A stretch of DNA of 64,000 nt from Miscanthus floridulus. Its lineage: Eukaryota; Streptophyta; Magnoliopsida; Poales; Poaceae. Below the pieces are notes generated by a model. It was not told where the DNA came from, made no database searches, and worked only from the letters and a program-made list of their open reading frames with translations. Both the position numbers and the translations under genes were made by a program. Shown piece by piece: positions 43,204 through 55,690 of the stretch. How positions within the stretch are numbered: position 1 is the first letter of the stretch; each line of letters begins with the position of its first letter. The stretch lies in NCBI RefSeq assembly GCF_019320115.1, contig NC_089593.1, positions 16,074,900 through 16,138,899 on the forward strand, in the 5' to 3' direction.

Positions 43204-45330
43204 ATGGCTCAAGTTGTGTTCAACCATGTGGGGTGTAAACCACCATTCTTTGATAGCACATGCTATGATTATTATTATTGGAAGAGAAAGATGAGGATGT
43301 ATCTTGGTTCAATCAATGATCAAGTATGGGAAGTGACCGAGAATGACTATGCTATCATCGATCCCGATGATCCCACCAACCAAGATAAGATCAACAAGCA
43401 ATGCAATACAATGACTCTCAATACCATATACAATGCCATTGATTCCAAGGTATTTGAGCAAATCAAGGATTGTGAAAGAGCAAATGAAGTATGGAAAAGA
43501 TTGGAAGAAACTTATGAGGGCACACCGGCGGTGAAGTGTGCCAAGTTATATATCCTTAAGGATAAATTGACAAGCTTCAAGATGAAGGAAGATGAGACCA
43601 TTCCGGAGATGTTCCATCGATTGCAAGTGATTGTCAATGATTTGAAGGCATTGGGAGAGAAGATCAAGGATGATGATGTCTCTCATCGGTTCTTGATGTG
43701 CCTACCTCCAAGATTTGAGATGTTGAGATTGCTCATCATAAGAGGAGGATTGAAGGAGATTACCCTCAACCAAGTACTAGGTGATGTCATGACCCAAGAG
43801 ACATATCGTGTGGAAAGGGAGGGGGATGACAAGGATGACAAGAAGGAAGAAGTAGACAAGAAGAAGAAGAGTATAGCATTCAAGGCTAGCTCATCATCAT
43901 CCAAGAACAAGGGCAAGTCCAAGAAAGAATCAAGCGATGATGATGATCTTAGTGATATTGATGATGAAGCTATGGCCCTCTTTGTCCGCAAGATGGGAAA
44001 ATTCATGAAGAAGAAGGGCTTAGTGCAAGAAAGAGAAGAGATCACACCAAGAGCAAAGAGTATGTGAGAAGATGCTACAATTACAAGAGGCCCAATCATG
44101 TTGTAGCAAATTATCCCTACAATAGTGATAATGATGAAGATGAGAAGAAGCACAAGAAAGATAAGAATGAAAAGAAGGAGAAGAAGGAGAAGAGAATGAC
44201 CTTGCAAAAGAAAAAGAAGGGTGGAGGCTATGTAGTCACTTGGGATAGTGATGGTTCCTCTGATGGTGATAGCTCTAGTGATGATGACAAGAAATCTATC
44301 AAGAGAGCACTAGCAAGCATCGCCATTAACAAGAAGCTCTCCATCTTCAACACTCCATCGGCATGTCTCATGGCAAAGCCTACCAAGGTAAAATATGATG
44401 AGAGTGATGATAATGAATGTGAAAGTGACTCTTGTAGAAATGATAATGATGATGATGATGATGAGGAGGATGAGGAGTACACCAATGAGGAGCTCTTGGA
44501 CATGTGTGAGCAAGTGCACGCTTGCAATGAGATAAAGAGAAAGGAGTGCAAAGAATTGCGCAAGAAAGTAAAATTTCTTGAACAATCCTTTGATGAGCTC
44601 AATGCTACTCATGAGAGGCTAATGGAAGCCCATGAGAAGCTTGGCAAAGCTCACTCTAAGCTTGAAAAGGCTCACTCCTCTCTCATTGAGCAAGTCAAAG
44701 TGGAGGAAGCTAAGAAGGAGCAAGTGATCATATCATGTGATGTGGGACTAACATGTGATCTTATTGATGAATCTATTTTTGTTGCTCCCACTAACACTTC
44801 TTGTAGCACTACCACTACCACTTCACCCTTGAGTGATGGTCTCACTTGTGAAAACTCACTAAAAGTGGAAAATGAGACCCTCAAGAAGGAGGTGAGTGAG
44901 CTCACTCGTGCCTTAGGCAATGCCTATGGTGGAGATGCCCGCTTGCTAAAGTGCTTGGGTAGCCAAAGGTTTTCTCTCAACAAAGAGGGATTAGGATATA
45001 CCCCTAAGAAAGGCAAGGTGGCCTTTGTCACTCACAAAGATAGCTTTGTGAAGGGCAATGGTTGGTTTTGTAATAGATGCAAGTAAGTTGGGCATATAAA
45101 GCAATATTGCAAAATTAACAAGAACAAGCTACCTAATGTATCCTCAATCAAATTTGATTCTTGTTACATGCTTTTTAAGGGTGCCAATGGTGTGAAGGCT
45201 AAGTTCATTGGTACACCAATTGTGGGCCCAAAGAAGAAGGCCATTTGGGTACCAAAGACCTTGGTAACTAACCTTTAAGGATCCAAGCAAGTTTGGGTAC
45301 CTAAAAAGAATTTATCTTCTTTTGTAGGTC
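43204..45330 (+). pseudogene. Copia A gag (capsid and nucleocapsid), frame broken
   Basis: The first segment (43204-44067, 287 codons) has the Copia gag/UBN2 fold features (KRKMRMYLGSINDQVWEV, VWKRLEETYEG). It ends in a Lys/Ser/Asp-rich stretch. The frame then changes by one near 44065. An acidic and coiled-coil segment follows (44064-45086). The CCHC zinc knuckle (CNRCK, then VGHIKQYC, about 45070-45111) has the correct spacing but a TAA inside it at 45084. A further TAA lies at 45277. Gag coats the element RNA in cytoplasmic particles. Confidence 0.85.
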
Positions 45331-45339
45331 AATTATAAA

Positions 45340-46365
45340 GCCAGAGGAAGCCATTGGGTGCTTGATAGTGGGTGCACACAACACATGACTAGTGATCCAA
45401 GAATGTTCAATTCAATCAATGAAAATAAGAGCAATGGGATTGATAGTATCACATTTGGTGACAATGGCAAAGGCAAGGTCAAAAGGCTTGGTAAGATTGC
45501 AATATCCAATGATTTGAGCATCTCCAATGTGCTACTAATAGAGAGCTTGAACTTCAACCTATTGTCGGTAGCTCAATTGTGTGATCTTGGTTTCAAGTGC
45601 ATATTTGGTGTGGATGATGTAGAGATCATAAGTGTAGATGGCTCTAACTTGATATTCAAAGGTTTTAGATATGAGAATCTATATTTAGTTGATTTCAATG
45701 CTAGAGAAGCTCAATTATCAACATGTTTGATCACTAAGTCTAGCATGGGTTGGTTATGGCATAGAAGGCTTGGTCATATTGGAATAAAACAATTGAACAA
45801 GTTGATCAAGCATGATTTAGTTAGAGGCTTGAAAGATGTCACATTTGAGAATGATAAGCTATGTAGTGCATGTCAAACTAGAAAGCAAGTTGGTAACACA
45901 CATCCTAAGAAGAACATGATGAGCACATCTAAGGCATTTGAGTTAATGCACATGGACTTGTTTGGACCAACCATATACACTAGCATTGGAGGAAACAAAT
46001 ATGGATTTGTGATTGTGGATTATTTCACTAGATACACATGGGTGTTCTTTCTTATTGACAAGAGTAATGTGTTTGCAACATTCAAATCATTTGTCAAGGG
46101 CATTCACAATGAGTTTGAAACAACCATCAAGAAAGTTAGAAGTGACAATGGTAGTGAATTCAAGAACACTAGAATTAATGAGTTGTGTGATGAATTTGGA
46201 ATTAGACATCAATTCTCGGCCAAGTACACTCCTCAATCAAATGGCTTAATTGAAAGGAAGAATAGAACTTTAATTGACATGGCAAGATCAATGTTGAGTG
46301 AGTACAATGTGAGTCATTCATTTTGGGCCGAAGCAATCAACATGGCTTGCTATTATAGCAACTAA
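45340..46365 (+). pseudogene. Copia A protease and integrase region
   Basis: It opens with the protease active-site block LDSGCTQHMT (from 45361). The GAG-pre-integrase zinc-binding part follows (WHRRLGHIGIKQLNKL, CSACQTRK, an HHCC arrangement). The integrase core comes next with MDLFGPT, RSDNGSEF and NGLIERKNRT supplying the D, D and E residues. The frame is open until a TAA at 46363-46365 after NMACYYSN. The product would cut the polyprotein and join element DNA to the chromosome. Confidence 0.88.
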
Positions 46366-46380
46366 CTCTATTGTCACCCT

Positions 46381-48558
46381 ATGATGGAGAAGACACTTTA
46401 TGAGCTATTGAATGGGAGAAAGCCCAGCATAGCATACTTTCGGGTCTTTGGTTATAAATGCTATATATTGAAGAAAGGCACTAGATTGAGCAAGTTTGAA
46501 AAGAAATGTGATGAAGGTTTCTTGCTTGGCTACTCCACTACTAGCAAGGCATATAGAGTTTGGAATTTGGCTAGTGGTACTCTTGAAGAGGTTCATGATG
46601 TGGAGTTTGATGAAACAAATGGTTCCCAAGAGAAAGATGAGAATCTAGATGATGTAAAAGGCACTCAATTGGTCAATGCAATGAAGAATATGGATATTGG
46701 TGATATAAGGCCTAGAGAGGTGATTGGTGTTGAAGATAACAAGAATCAAGTGCTCTCTAACTCAAATGTGCAAGCTAGTGGTTCTCATGATCAAGTTCAA
46801 GCAAGTACTAGTCATGACAAAGTGCAAGATCAACAAGTGGCTAGTTCATCATCTCAACCAAATGATCAATCAAATGCAAGCCATCAAGTGCAAGTGCTTC
46901 AACCAACCAATATTGCAAGAGATCATCCATTAGATACTATCATTGGTGATATTTCAAGAGGTGTGTAAACTAGATCAAGATTGGCTTCATTTTATGAGCA
47001 TTTCTCATTTGTGTCATCCATTGAACCTAAGAAGATAGATGAAGCTTTGAAGGATGTTGATTGGGTCAATGCTATGCATGAAGAGCTAAACAACTTTACA
47101 AGAAACCAAGTATGGGAGTTAGTTGAGAGGCCTAAGGATCATAATGTGATTGGAACCAAGTGGGTCTTTTGGAACAAGCAAGATCAAGATGGGATAGTAA
47201 TAAGGAACCAAGCAAGATTAGTGGCTCAAGGTTACACTCAAGTTGAAGGTCTTGACTTTGGAGAAACATATGCCCCGGTTTCAAGATTGGAAGCAATTAG
47301 GATCTTGTTAGCCTATGCTTGTGCCCACAACATCAAGTTCTACCAAATGGATGTGAAGAGTGCATTTCTCAATGGGTACATCAATGAGCTTATGTATGTT
47401 GAGCAACCTCCCGGTTTTGAAGATAGAAAGAAACCCATTCATGTTTACAAGTTGAGAAAGGCTTTGTATGGATTGAAACAAGCACCAAGAGCATGGTATG
47501 AGAGATTGAGGGATTTCCTACTCTCTAAGGGATTCAAAATGGAAAAGGTTGACACCACTCTCTTCACCAAGAAGCTTGGAAATGACTTGTTTGTAATGCA
47601 AATCTATGTTGATGATATCATATTTGGGTCAACAAATTAAGATTTTTGTGAGGAGTTTGGCAAGATGATGGCGACTGAGTTTGAGATGTCCATGATTGGA
47701 GAGCTTAGTTACTTCCTTGGTCTTCAAATCAAGCAAATGAAGAATGGCACATTTGTGAGTCAAGGCAAGTATATCAAGGACATGCTCAAGAAGTTTGAAA
47801 TGGATGATGCTAAAGCTATTAATACACCAATGGGGACAAGTGGAAGCTTGGATAGTGATGCTAGTGGCAACATGGTGGATCAAAATATGTATTGGTCTAT
47901 GATTGGAAGCCTACTCTATGTGACCGCATCAAGACCGGATGTGATGTTTAGTGTATGCATGTGTGCTAGATTTCAAGACTCACCAAGAGAAAGTCACTTG
48001 AAAGCAACAAAAAGAATATTGAGGTACTTAAAGCATACATAAAATGTTGGATTGTGGTATCCCAAAGGAGCAAGATTTGAGTTGATTGGATATTCGGACT
48101 CCGATTATGTGGGATGCAAAGTTGAGAGAAAGAGCACATCGGGTACATGTCAACTATTGGGAAGATCACTTGTGTCTTGGTCATCAAAGAAGCAAAATAG
48201 TGTAGCACTTTCAACCGCCGAAGCGGAGTACATTTTGGCCGGTAGTTGTTGTGCTCAATTACTTTGGATGAAGGCTACCTTGAGTGACTTTGGGATCAAA
48301 TTCAAGCAAGTGCCATTGCTATGTGACAATGAGAGTGCCGTCAAACTCACCAACAACCCGGTTCAACACTCAAGAACAAAGCATATTAATGTCCGCCATC
48401 ATTTCATAAGAGATCACCAACAAAAAGGGGACATTTGCATTGAGAGTGTGGGCACCGAAGATCAACTTGCCGATATCTTCTCCAAGCCACTTGATGAGAA
48501 GAGGTTTTGCAAGCTAAGGAATGAATTGAACATACTTGACTTCTCCAATATGTGTTGA
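46381..48558 (+). pseudogene. Copia A reverse transcriptase and RNase H, three in-frame TAA stops
   Basis: Four segments in one frame are separated only by stops. 46381-46968 is the end of integrase and the linker (FRVFGYKCYIL, GYSTTSKAYRVWN). 46981-47640 is reverse transcriptase with FYQMDVKSAFLNG and the catalytic IYVDDIIFGS. 47665-48042 and 48052-48558 carry the thumb and RNase H (YSDSDYVGC, STAEAEYILA, CDNESAVKLT, RTKHINVRHHFI). The stops at 46966, 47638 and 48040 are all TAA, each explained by CAA to TAA. No frameshift occurs in over 2.1 kb. Confidence 0.9.
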
Positions 48559-49736
48559 TACACCCCCAATTATATGACATGCCTCTTCTTCGAGCAATCC
48601 AAGGTAAAAGTTGATTGGCATGGCATACATCCTTGCTAAGGACATGATTAGTGCACCTAGACATATTTCACATTTGAATAGGCTCATTCATGAAAATCAA
48701 ATGAATTTGATGCTTATATGGTACCACTATTGCTTGTATATTTGAAATGATCTAGTGGTAGCATATGACATGTTTGTGGGCTTATAAACCTAGTGTTTGA
48801 TCTATAAAATGAGCTATAAGTGTTTAACTCAACATGGTACAAGATAACCCTTATTTGGAGGAGTGAAGAAGCTTGTCCTGGGATCAAACCGAGTTAAATA
48901 ACTTTTGCAAGTAATCTAGATTGAACCAATTTGGGAAAATGATTCTCACTTCACATGGTTTCACCCCAACCTATCTAAAATTTGAGCCCTCTTTTTATGC
49001 TAATTGTTGACAAAGGGGGAGAGAAATGCACAAAGATAGTAAGATAGATAGGGGGAGCAAACAAATGAAATGACATTGTAAGGGATAGAAATGAACAAAG
49101 ATAGTAAGATAGATAGGGGGAGCAAACAAATGAAATGACATTGTAAGGGGGATCAATCAAAATTGCACACAAGTAGGGGGAGCAAGCTCATAAACTTGTA
49201 TGATGCATTTGAATGTGCATTTCATATATTTGCTTGCATGGTACAAGTTCTTAATTTCAATATCCATGCTTGTGTGGTGTATGCTAGTTGTAGGTTTGAA
49301 TGTTGAAATGAAAAACTAGCATGCATAGGCTAAAGTAACTAGACATATGTTCATTCTATGGAAACTAGACCCTTGCTTGTAATATTGATCTCATGGGGTA
49401 TTCTAGTTTTTGTGTATGTCTAGTTACTAATGGTGCTAAGGATGGTATATTGGTGCACTCCGATTGGTATCACGCTTCAAAGGTCCATCTCTTATACCTT
49501 AGCATCATTTGATAGAAATTGGCTCCTATATTTCCTATCTAAGCATATGTGCAAGCTACAATCCAAACTCTTAGCATATATGTAGGGGGAGCAATTACTA
49601 CCATTTGGAGTTCATGAAACTTGTCCATATTCTTTTACACATGGTAGATATGCTTGGGCAAGCAACGTGAATTCAATTAAATCTCAATTCATATCTTTGT
49701 GAAAGGGTTGTCATCCATTACCAAAAAGGGGGAGAT
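48559..49736 (+). promoter_or_regulatory. Copia A 3' leader with repeated polypurine tracts
   Basis: No protein gene is present. GGGGGAG tracts recur at about 49015, 49050, 49115, 49178 and 49586 before the true tract at 49723-49735. A 65-bp direct duplication spans about 49025-49155 (units containing GATAGTAAGATAGATAGGGG). Multiple polypurine tracts are a known Sirevirus trait. Confidence 0.75.
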
Positions 49737-51632
49737 TGAAAGCTCTAGTTTGGTTTTGGTTAATTGATGAAACCCTGAGTGCTAACCTAGTTTATCAAAG
49801 TGATTATGAGATAGGTAGCACTACTCCAAGTGATGAAGCAATGGCGAAGATCATGACGATGGTGATGGCATGGTGATGATCAAATGCTTAAACTTGGAAA
49901 AGAAGAAAGAGAAAAACAAAAGGCTCAAGGCAAGCCATTTTGTTTTAGTGATCGAGACACTTAGCGAGTGTGATCACATTTAGGATCGATAGCCGTACTA
50001 TTAAGAGGGGGTGGAACTCGTATCGAAATGCGGTTATCAAAGTGCCACTAGATGCTCTAACTCATTGCATATGCATTTAGGATCTAGTAGAGTGCTAACA
50101 CCCTTGAAAATGTTTGTAAAAATAAGCTAACACATGTGCACAAGGTGATACACTTGGTGGTTAGCACATTTGAGCAAGGTTAGGAAACTTCACCGGCGCC
50201 CTAGATAGAAAAGACGGAGGTCACTATAAGTGACCGGATGCTGGTCTCTGTTGGACCGACGCGTCCGGTCAGTAGCAGCAGTGAGCGCGTGTTTCGGTCT
50301 TCGACCGGATGCTGACGCTAAAAGTGACCGGACGTTGGCAGGGTGCGTCCGGTCAGTGCTGACGTACGCTGACGTGGGATGCACAGAAGAGACATTGAGT
50401 GACCAGACGCTGGGTGAGTCCGGTCGAGCATGACCGGACGCGTTCGGTCGTGAAAATTCGCGTTTGGAACCTTACTGGAAACGACCAGACGCTGAGATCC
50501 AGCGTCCGATCACTTTCTAACTGACACGTCCGGTCATCACTTGACCGTTGAAATCGGGCGATCGGCATTTGAAGCCGATGACACATGGCGCACATCACAC
50601 GACTGGGCGCTGAGGTCCAGCGTCCGGTCAATATGACCGAAGTGTCCAGTCAGCCCGTGTTCAGTGCAGTGAGGAGCCCAATGGCTCTATTTTATGGGGG
50701 CTTCTATTTAAGTCCCATGGCCAGCTCAAGCTCACTCTCTTGCACATTTTCATTGACATAGCAACCTTGTGAGCTTAGTCAAAGCCCTCCCACTCATCTC
50801 CATCATTGATCCATCATCTTTGTGAGATTGAGAGAGAATCCAAGTGCATTGTTTGAGTGATTGCATCTAGAGGCACTTGGTATTTGTGTTGTGCTGCGGA
50901 TTTTGCTTGTTACTCTTGGTGGTTGCCACCACCTAGATGGCTTGGTGCAGCAGTGGAGGATCGGCATGAGTTGGTGATTGTTTGTGGCCGTCTCTGGTGA
51001 TTGTGAGGGGAGTTGTACCTTCTCCGACGGAGTGCCAAAAGGTAACTCTAGTAAATTGCTCATGTTATTGAGTTACCTCACTTGTGGGTAGGTTCTTGCG
51101 GTATCCAATCATGTGGACAAGGTTTGTGAAACACCTCTTAGCCGCCGAACCATCAAGTGTTGGTCGACACAACGGTGACTAGCGTGTTGGCAAGCACGTG
51201 AACCTCAGGAGAAAAATCGGTTGTCTCTTGCCATATGATATTCTCCCGGTGATTGGTTTCATATACATCTTGTGATTGATTCATTCCTCTACACGACGGT
51301 ATAACCATCCTACTCACTCGTTTATATTCTTGCAAATTAGTTGTAGCAAGCTCTTTAGTGTAATTAGATTTGAGAGCTTGCTTTGCTATTTAAGTTTGCT
51401 TAGTGGAGCTCTTTAGAGTAGAAAGATTGAGAGCTCTTAGTGATTAGTATCATAGCAAATTGTGTGTCTAGCTATCATTGCAACTAGAATTGTTGGATAG
51501 GTGGCTTGCAACCCTTGTAGAGCTAGAGCAAGTTTCATTTCACTATTTGTCATACTAATCAAATTGCTCTAGTTGACTTGTAGATTCTTAAATAGGCTAT
51601 TCACCCCCCTCTAGCCATATTAGGACCTTTCA
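49737..51632 (+). repeat. 3' LTR of Copia A (1,896 bp)
   Basis: Partner of 41228-43143 with the same TGAAAG/CTTTCA ends, followed by TSD CCCTT. It carries an extra GACCGGACGTTGG unit near 50328, so the palindromic array has changed copy number since insertion. Confidence 0.96.
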
Positions 51633-51637
51633 CCCTT

Positions 51638-52582
51638 GCACTCCAAAGTGTTTTCTCAGCTGAACAAATGGGCAAGAGAGTGAAATTGGACGAGTAGGAG
51701 AGGTATAAATACCCCCCACTCAAATACATAGCCGTTGGGGCCAATTCTCTGCTGTCTACGAAGCGTCGGACCGACAAGCGCCAGGCATTGGACCGAGAGA
51801 CCAGGGTCCGACCCTCACATATGACATAGTGCGCAGAGTGTGTCAGAGTTAGCCATTGCCCTACAGCATGGTCCGACACCATCCCATCGGTCTAGTCCGA
51901 CGCTTAAAAATCCTCTCGGTGTAGTTTTTGGACACCGGACCCAGGCACAGGATGGTCCGACGCCACTGGTCCGATGCTTCCTAGATCAGCCGTAGGGGTG
52001 AATAGTCCCCTCGACCTGTCCAACAATGCCATTCTCCAAAGTCTGACGCTTGAGTCTGCCTGAGCTGCAACCAGAGTGCACCACGTAGGCGTCGGACCTA
52101 GCAAGATTGGTCCGACGACCATGCCACAGCACGGTCTGATGCCTACCAAATCCCTCCTTTCACTTCTGATTCAAAATCTTTGTGAATGGGGATTGTTTCA
52201 CATGATCTTTGGGCTGTCCGTGAGCTACCTAGTGCTAAGTTTGACAAGTGTGCACCACACCTAACACATTAGACTCACCTAGGTCAAGCTACTAGTTCAT
52301 ACCCCCTTAATAGTATAGCCAAAGGAAAAACAAAGTCCTAAACTACTCTAAGTTTCACTCCAATGCCAAACGACACTTAGAACTAGTTCATCCTTAACCT
52401 TGTCGTCCATCCTTTGAAAACCGAAACGATTTCCATCGATAGGGGCATGAAAACTATTGATTGCCCAAACAATCGCCATTATCGTGACCTAACTCAAATT
52501 GCCTCTGCAAGACACATGTTAGTCACAATAATCTTATGTCGCCATTAATCACCGAAACCCACTAGAGGCCTAGATGCTTTCA
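51638..52582 (-). repeat. LTR of element B, inner portion
   Basis: On the minus strand it starts TGAAAGCATCTAGGCC right after a polypurine run (AAAAAAGGGGAGAT, 52583-52596). It contains the GGCTATACTATTAAGGGGG motif shared by all three large LTRs in this window, plus GGTCCGACGC/GCGTCGGAC palindromic units (51770-52140). It is continuous with 40587-41227 once Copia A and one CCCTT are removed. Confidence 0.78.
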
Positions 52583-52596
52583 ATCTCCCCTTTTTT

Positions 52597-53027
52597 GGTG
52601 ATTGATGACAACATAACCTCGAGTATGTGTATAAGAGAGGGTGAGGTTTTCAACATGCGTGGTTCATATAAGCATTTGACAATAAGAGCAAAGGGATTAG
52701 ACATGCTTATACGAACCAAGACAACATAAGTACTCAAAAGAATATGAATGAAGTATGAGTACGAAATATAAAGCTCATTTGAATCGAAGTATAACGCGGA
52801 AGAAAAGAAAATGAGCATAAACAAGTGACATGATATATATAGACAAAAGTAGAGAGCACACATGTCACATAATCCATCACAACATGCAAACACACATATA
52901 ATACAATGCATAAAAGTAGACGTGAATGCATGAAGAATCACACACAAAAGAATGAGTCCATCTCACATGCTTCCCCTAAGTCTAACATACTCGCTCCCTC
53001 ACCCCCTTTGGCATCATGCACCAAAAA
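52597..53027 (-). other. Element B untranslated region before its 3' LTR
   Basis: Non-coding A-rich sequence between the Gln-rich pseudogene and the polypurine tract of element B. It shares the GTCATCAATCACCAAAAA motif with element C. Confidence 0.5.
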
Positions 53028-55690
53028 CTAAGGGTCGGTCGGTGGGATAGGAGCAGATGAGTTGGGTGTGGAGACACATGGGGTAAACTGAAACTGGGTC
53101 ACATCATCTGACTCTGAACTCTGAGCTGTTGAACCCTCTAGAGTGTACTCACGCTGACCCTTAGTAACTAGAAGTGTAGGTGAAGTGGTGTAGGTATGCT
53201 CGGTAGCTAGGTCGGCTGGCTGAGACTGAAAAGCTAAGACGGTGGCCTGACCCTATGGCTCAGAAGTTGTCTCTATAGTAGCCACAACTGCCACTGTCGC
53301 TGTGGCCTCAAGTGTAGTAGTGACAATTGGAGGTGACTGACTCACAAGTTATGGCTATGGCTCTGATGAAGGAATCTTCTCTGTGACTGGAGCTACTGAG
53401 GTAGGTAGAGACACTCTGAACTCTAGAGGTGTGGACTACCCTATAAGCTCACTAAAGGTGACAACCAAACTTCATGAAACTAGAGTGTCTGTCACTAGCA
53501 CTACCTCTAACTGAGTAGGAGTGAAACCTGTGACAATTGGAGTGAAGTCTTGAGCTTGCCCTATTCTTGGAGAAGCGAACCACTGAGAGACCTGGATGGA
53601 GGGTGAGGTGAACTATGCTGCCAGCTGCTAAGTCTAACTTTGAAGTCCGCTGGACTGTAACACTAGAGTCACTGTAGGAGTAGTAGTCACTGCTGGGCCA
53701 AGCTACTGCACTGAAGGCTAATACATAGGAGCACCAGTGAATTGAACGATGTGCTCCATGAAACCAAGTAACTGCTGCTAAAGTAACTGCTGCTGGAGGT
53801 GATCCTATCGTAGCTGCATCTAAGCGTTGGCGGCTACCTATGCCTCTGCCTGGCTTGTTGTGCCCACTGCATCCTATCGAGTATAGCTAGCAGAGCCAGA
53901 TCTATCTACTGAGGTGGTTGTTGGTGGTCCTTAACTTACACTTTTAACCATCAACTATCACATAAAATGAACCAACTTGGACACCGAAGTTAGACATAGG
54001 GCTTTAGAACTAATGATTTCCCTGAGTTTTGGTGTTTTACCATTCACAGGAGGACATATCGGAATAACAAGAAAAACGCACCCAAATATGCAATAGGAGA
54101 AGGCGTAACATCACCCGACATGAGCCTAGGAGGAGAACTCCCACTTACCAGGCAAATGAGGGCCCTATCATGTGGAGAAAAAGGCCCAAAACCCAAAGCA
54201 AACGTGCTCCAAATAGGACCAAACTTTGTAGGAGTGGCCCATGCAGTCCTAAAGGCCTACAAAACAAAGATTGGGCCGAGACGGCGCCTCCAGGGTATGG
54301 CTACACCACTGGTGTGCCCATACCCCTACTGGCATGTCTTAGGCCCATCTTTGGCATGCTACCTCTTACCACCTTACCCATGTTGGTTACGTAGGTGCCT
54401 GGCCAGGTTCAACGCATCTTGTGGTTGGTTTGGTGCCTTCCATGAGGGGATGATGCGTTTTCCAAAGAATCCCCTCCTCTCTACCTATAAAAGGAGGATC
54501 TCTCCCCCCTCATGAACAACACCACAAGGAAGAAGAGCTACCACACTTGAGCAAGAGCACCACTCTAAAGGGCTTAGGCCCTAGCTAGCTACAGTTGAGT
54601 AGTTGGGAGAGATGTGAGCAAGAGTTCGGGGAAGTCCCAGACTTGTCGGTATCTCCCCGCTTGTACCTCGATGAACACTTGCACCTCAATGGATTTGTCT
54701 GCTAAGTGAGTGTTCGTGGTTCTTATGTTATTGAGTCTTTTGATTAGCTAAGCATACTCTTACTTGTTTGTGGGTTCATCGTCCATCCCTAAGGTGGATA
54801 CTCTAATAGAGGGCTCTAGATAAAGACAGATCACCCTGTACGACGATACAGTAGTAGTTGATAGCATAGATGTGGTGTCTAGGCTAGAGGCTACCTTCGT
54901 TTTCCTCATGCCCCATGGTTGAGGGGTAGGCGGTAGGTGGTGACAGTCATGTCCATCCCTTATAATCCCCCACGTTTAGGTTTGACGTAGAGCCATAGGC
55001 CGGTAATGCTTGGCAGACTAGGTGTTCACCGGTGCCCGAAGTAAGCAACTAGAAGTAGAGGTTATCTATCCTTTGACCCAAAAACCATAGGAATCCATCT
55101 CAACCTCTACCAACTCTATCCTTATGCTATCCTTGGACAAACTAGCTAGGAGAGTACCACTATTCCCTATGGAAAATATGATACCCAGAATACTTCTGGG
55201 TGAAATGCTACAATGGTAATTCCGTACACTTGCGGATTATTTCTGTTTGCGTTAAGAAATACCAACAGTGGTGCTAAACTAGAGCCACTGGCCTCTCTAT
55301 CATGTACCCATGGGGCATGGGTGGAATTGGCCGGTGGTCCTCCTCTGAGCTATCGAACCAGTCATCCTATAGTGCCTCTAGCTGCTCAAGCTCTCTCTTT
55401 GCAATAGTCCTAATAGCCTCGTCCTACACAACCTCTGTCTTAGGAACCTCTGGTCTATGGCGCTGCTAGCTTGGTGTCCTACTCACATGACGTCTATCTA
55501 TAACAGAGGTCATCTGGTAAACGGGAAACTCTGTGGGTGACCTGCCCAACTCTCTGGCATAAGCTAGAAGACGTGACATGGCAATCAGGGAAGAGATCCA
55601 ATGAGCATATGGAAGCTATCGATGATTCCTGAGACCCTCTGCAATAGTGTCCTCCTTCGGCCTTGGTTCTCTATCTCCCTTTTATCTCCT
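53028..55690 (-). pseudogene. Element B Gln-rich protein, amber-riddled and split by a solo LTR
   Basis: On the minus strand, once the solo LTR at 53919-55267 is removed, a long frame is visible. The upstream part includes WISSLIAMSRLLAYARELGR, VYQMTSVIDRRHVSRTP and DDWFDSSEEDHRPIPPMPHG. After a 4-bp duplication (TAGA, near 53905) the frame continues through a Gln-rich stretch and a Thr/Val-rich tail to about 53028. I count about 18 in-frame TAG codons, one TGA and one TAA before the end. All are one C-to-T change from CAG, CGA or CAA. The domain resembles the end of the putative plant transposon protein found in element C. The function is unknown. Confidence 0.68.
53919..55267 (+). mobile_element. 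Solo LTR (1,349 bp) with perfect 5-bp target duplication
   Basis: It begins TGTTGGTGGTCC and ends AATACCAACA, giving TGTTGG/CCAACA inverted ends. GTGGT flanks both sides (53914-53918 and 55268-55272). No internal region, primer site or polypurine tract is present. A CTATAAAAGGAGG promoter box lies at about 54484. The orientation is taken from that TATA box. It interrupts the element B gene. Confidence 0.93.

Larger units (their letters stand above)
41228..51632 (+). mobile_element. Full-length Sirevirus-like Copia retrotransposon A, 10.4 kb
   Basis: LTRs at 41228-43143 and 49737-51632 start TGAAAGCTCTAG and end ACCTTTCA. CCCTT flanks the element on both sides (41223-41227 and 51633-51637). 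The primer-binding site TGGTATCAGAGC is at 43146. The polypurine tract AAAAAGGGGGAGA precedes the 3' LTR. Gag, protease, integrase, reverse transcriptase and RNase H are in Copia order. Several GGGGGAG tracts lie upstream of the 3' LTR, which is characteristic of Sireviruses. It is inserted in the LTR of element B. Confidence 0.97.
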
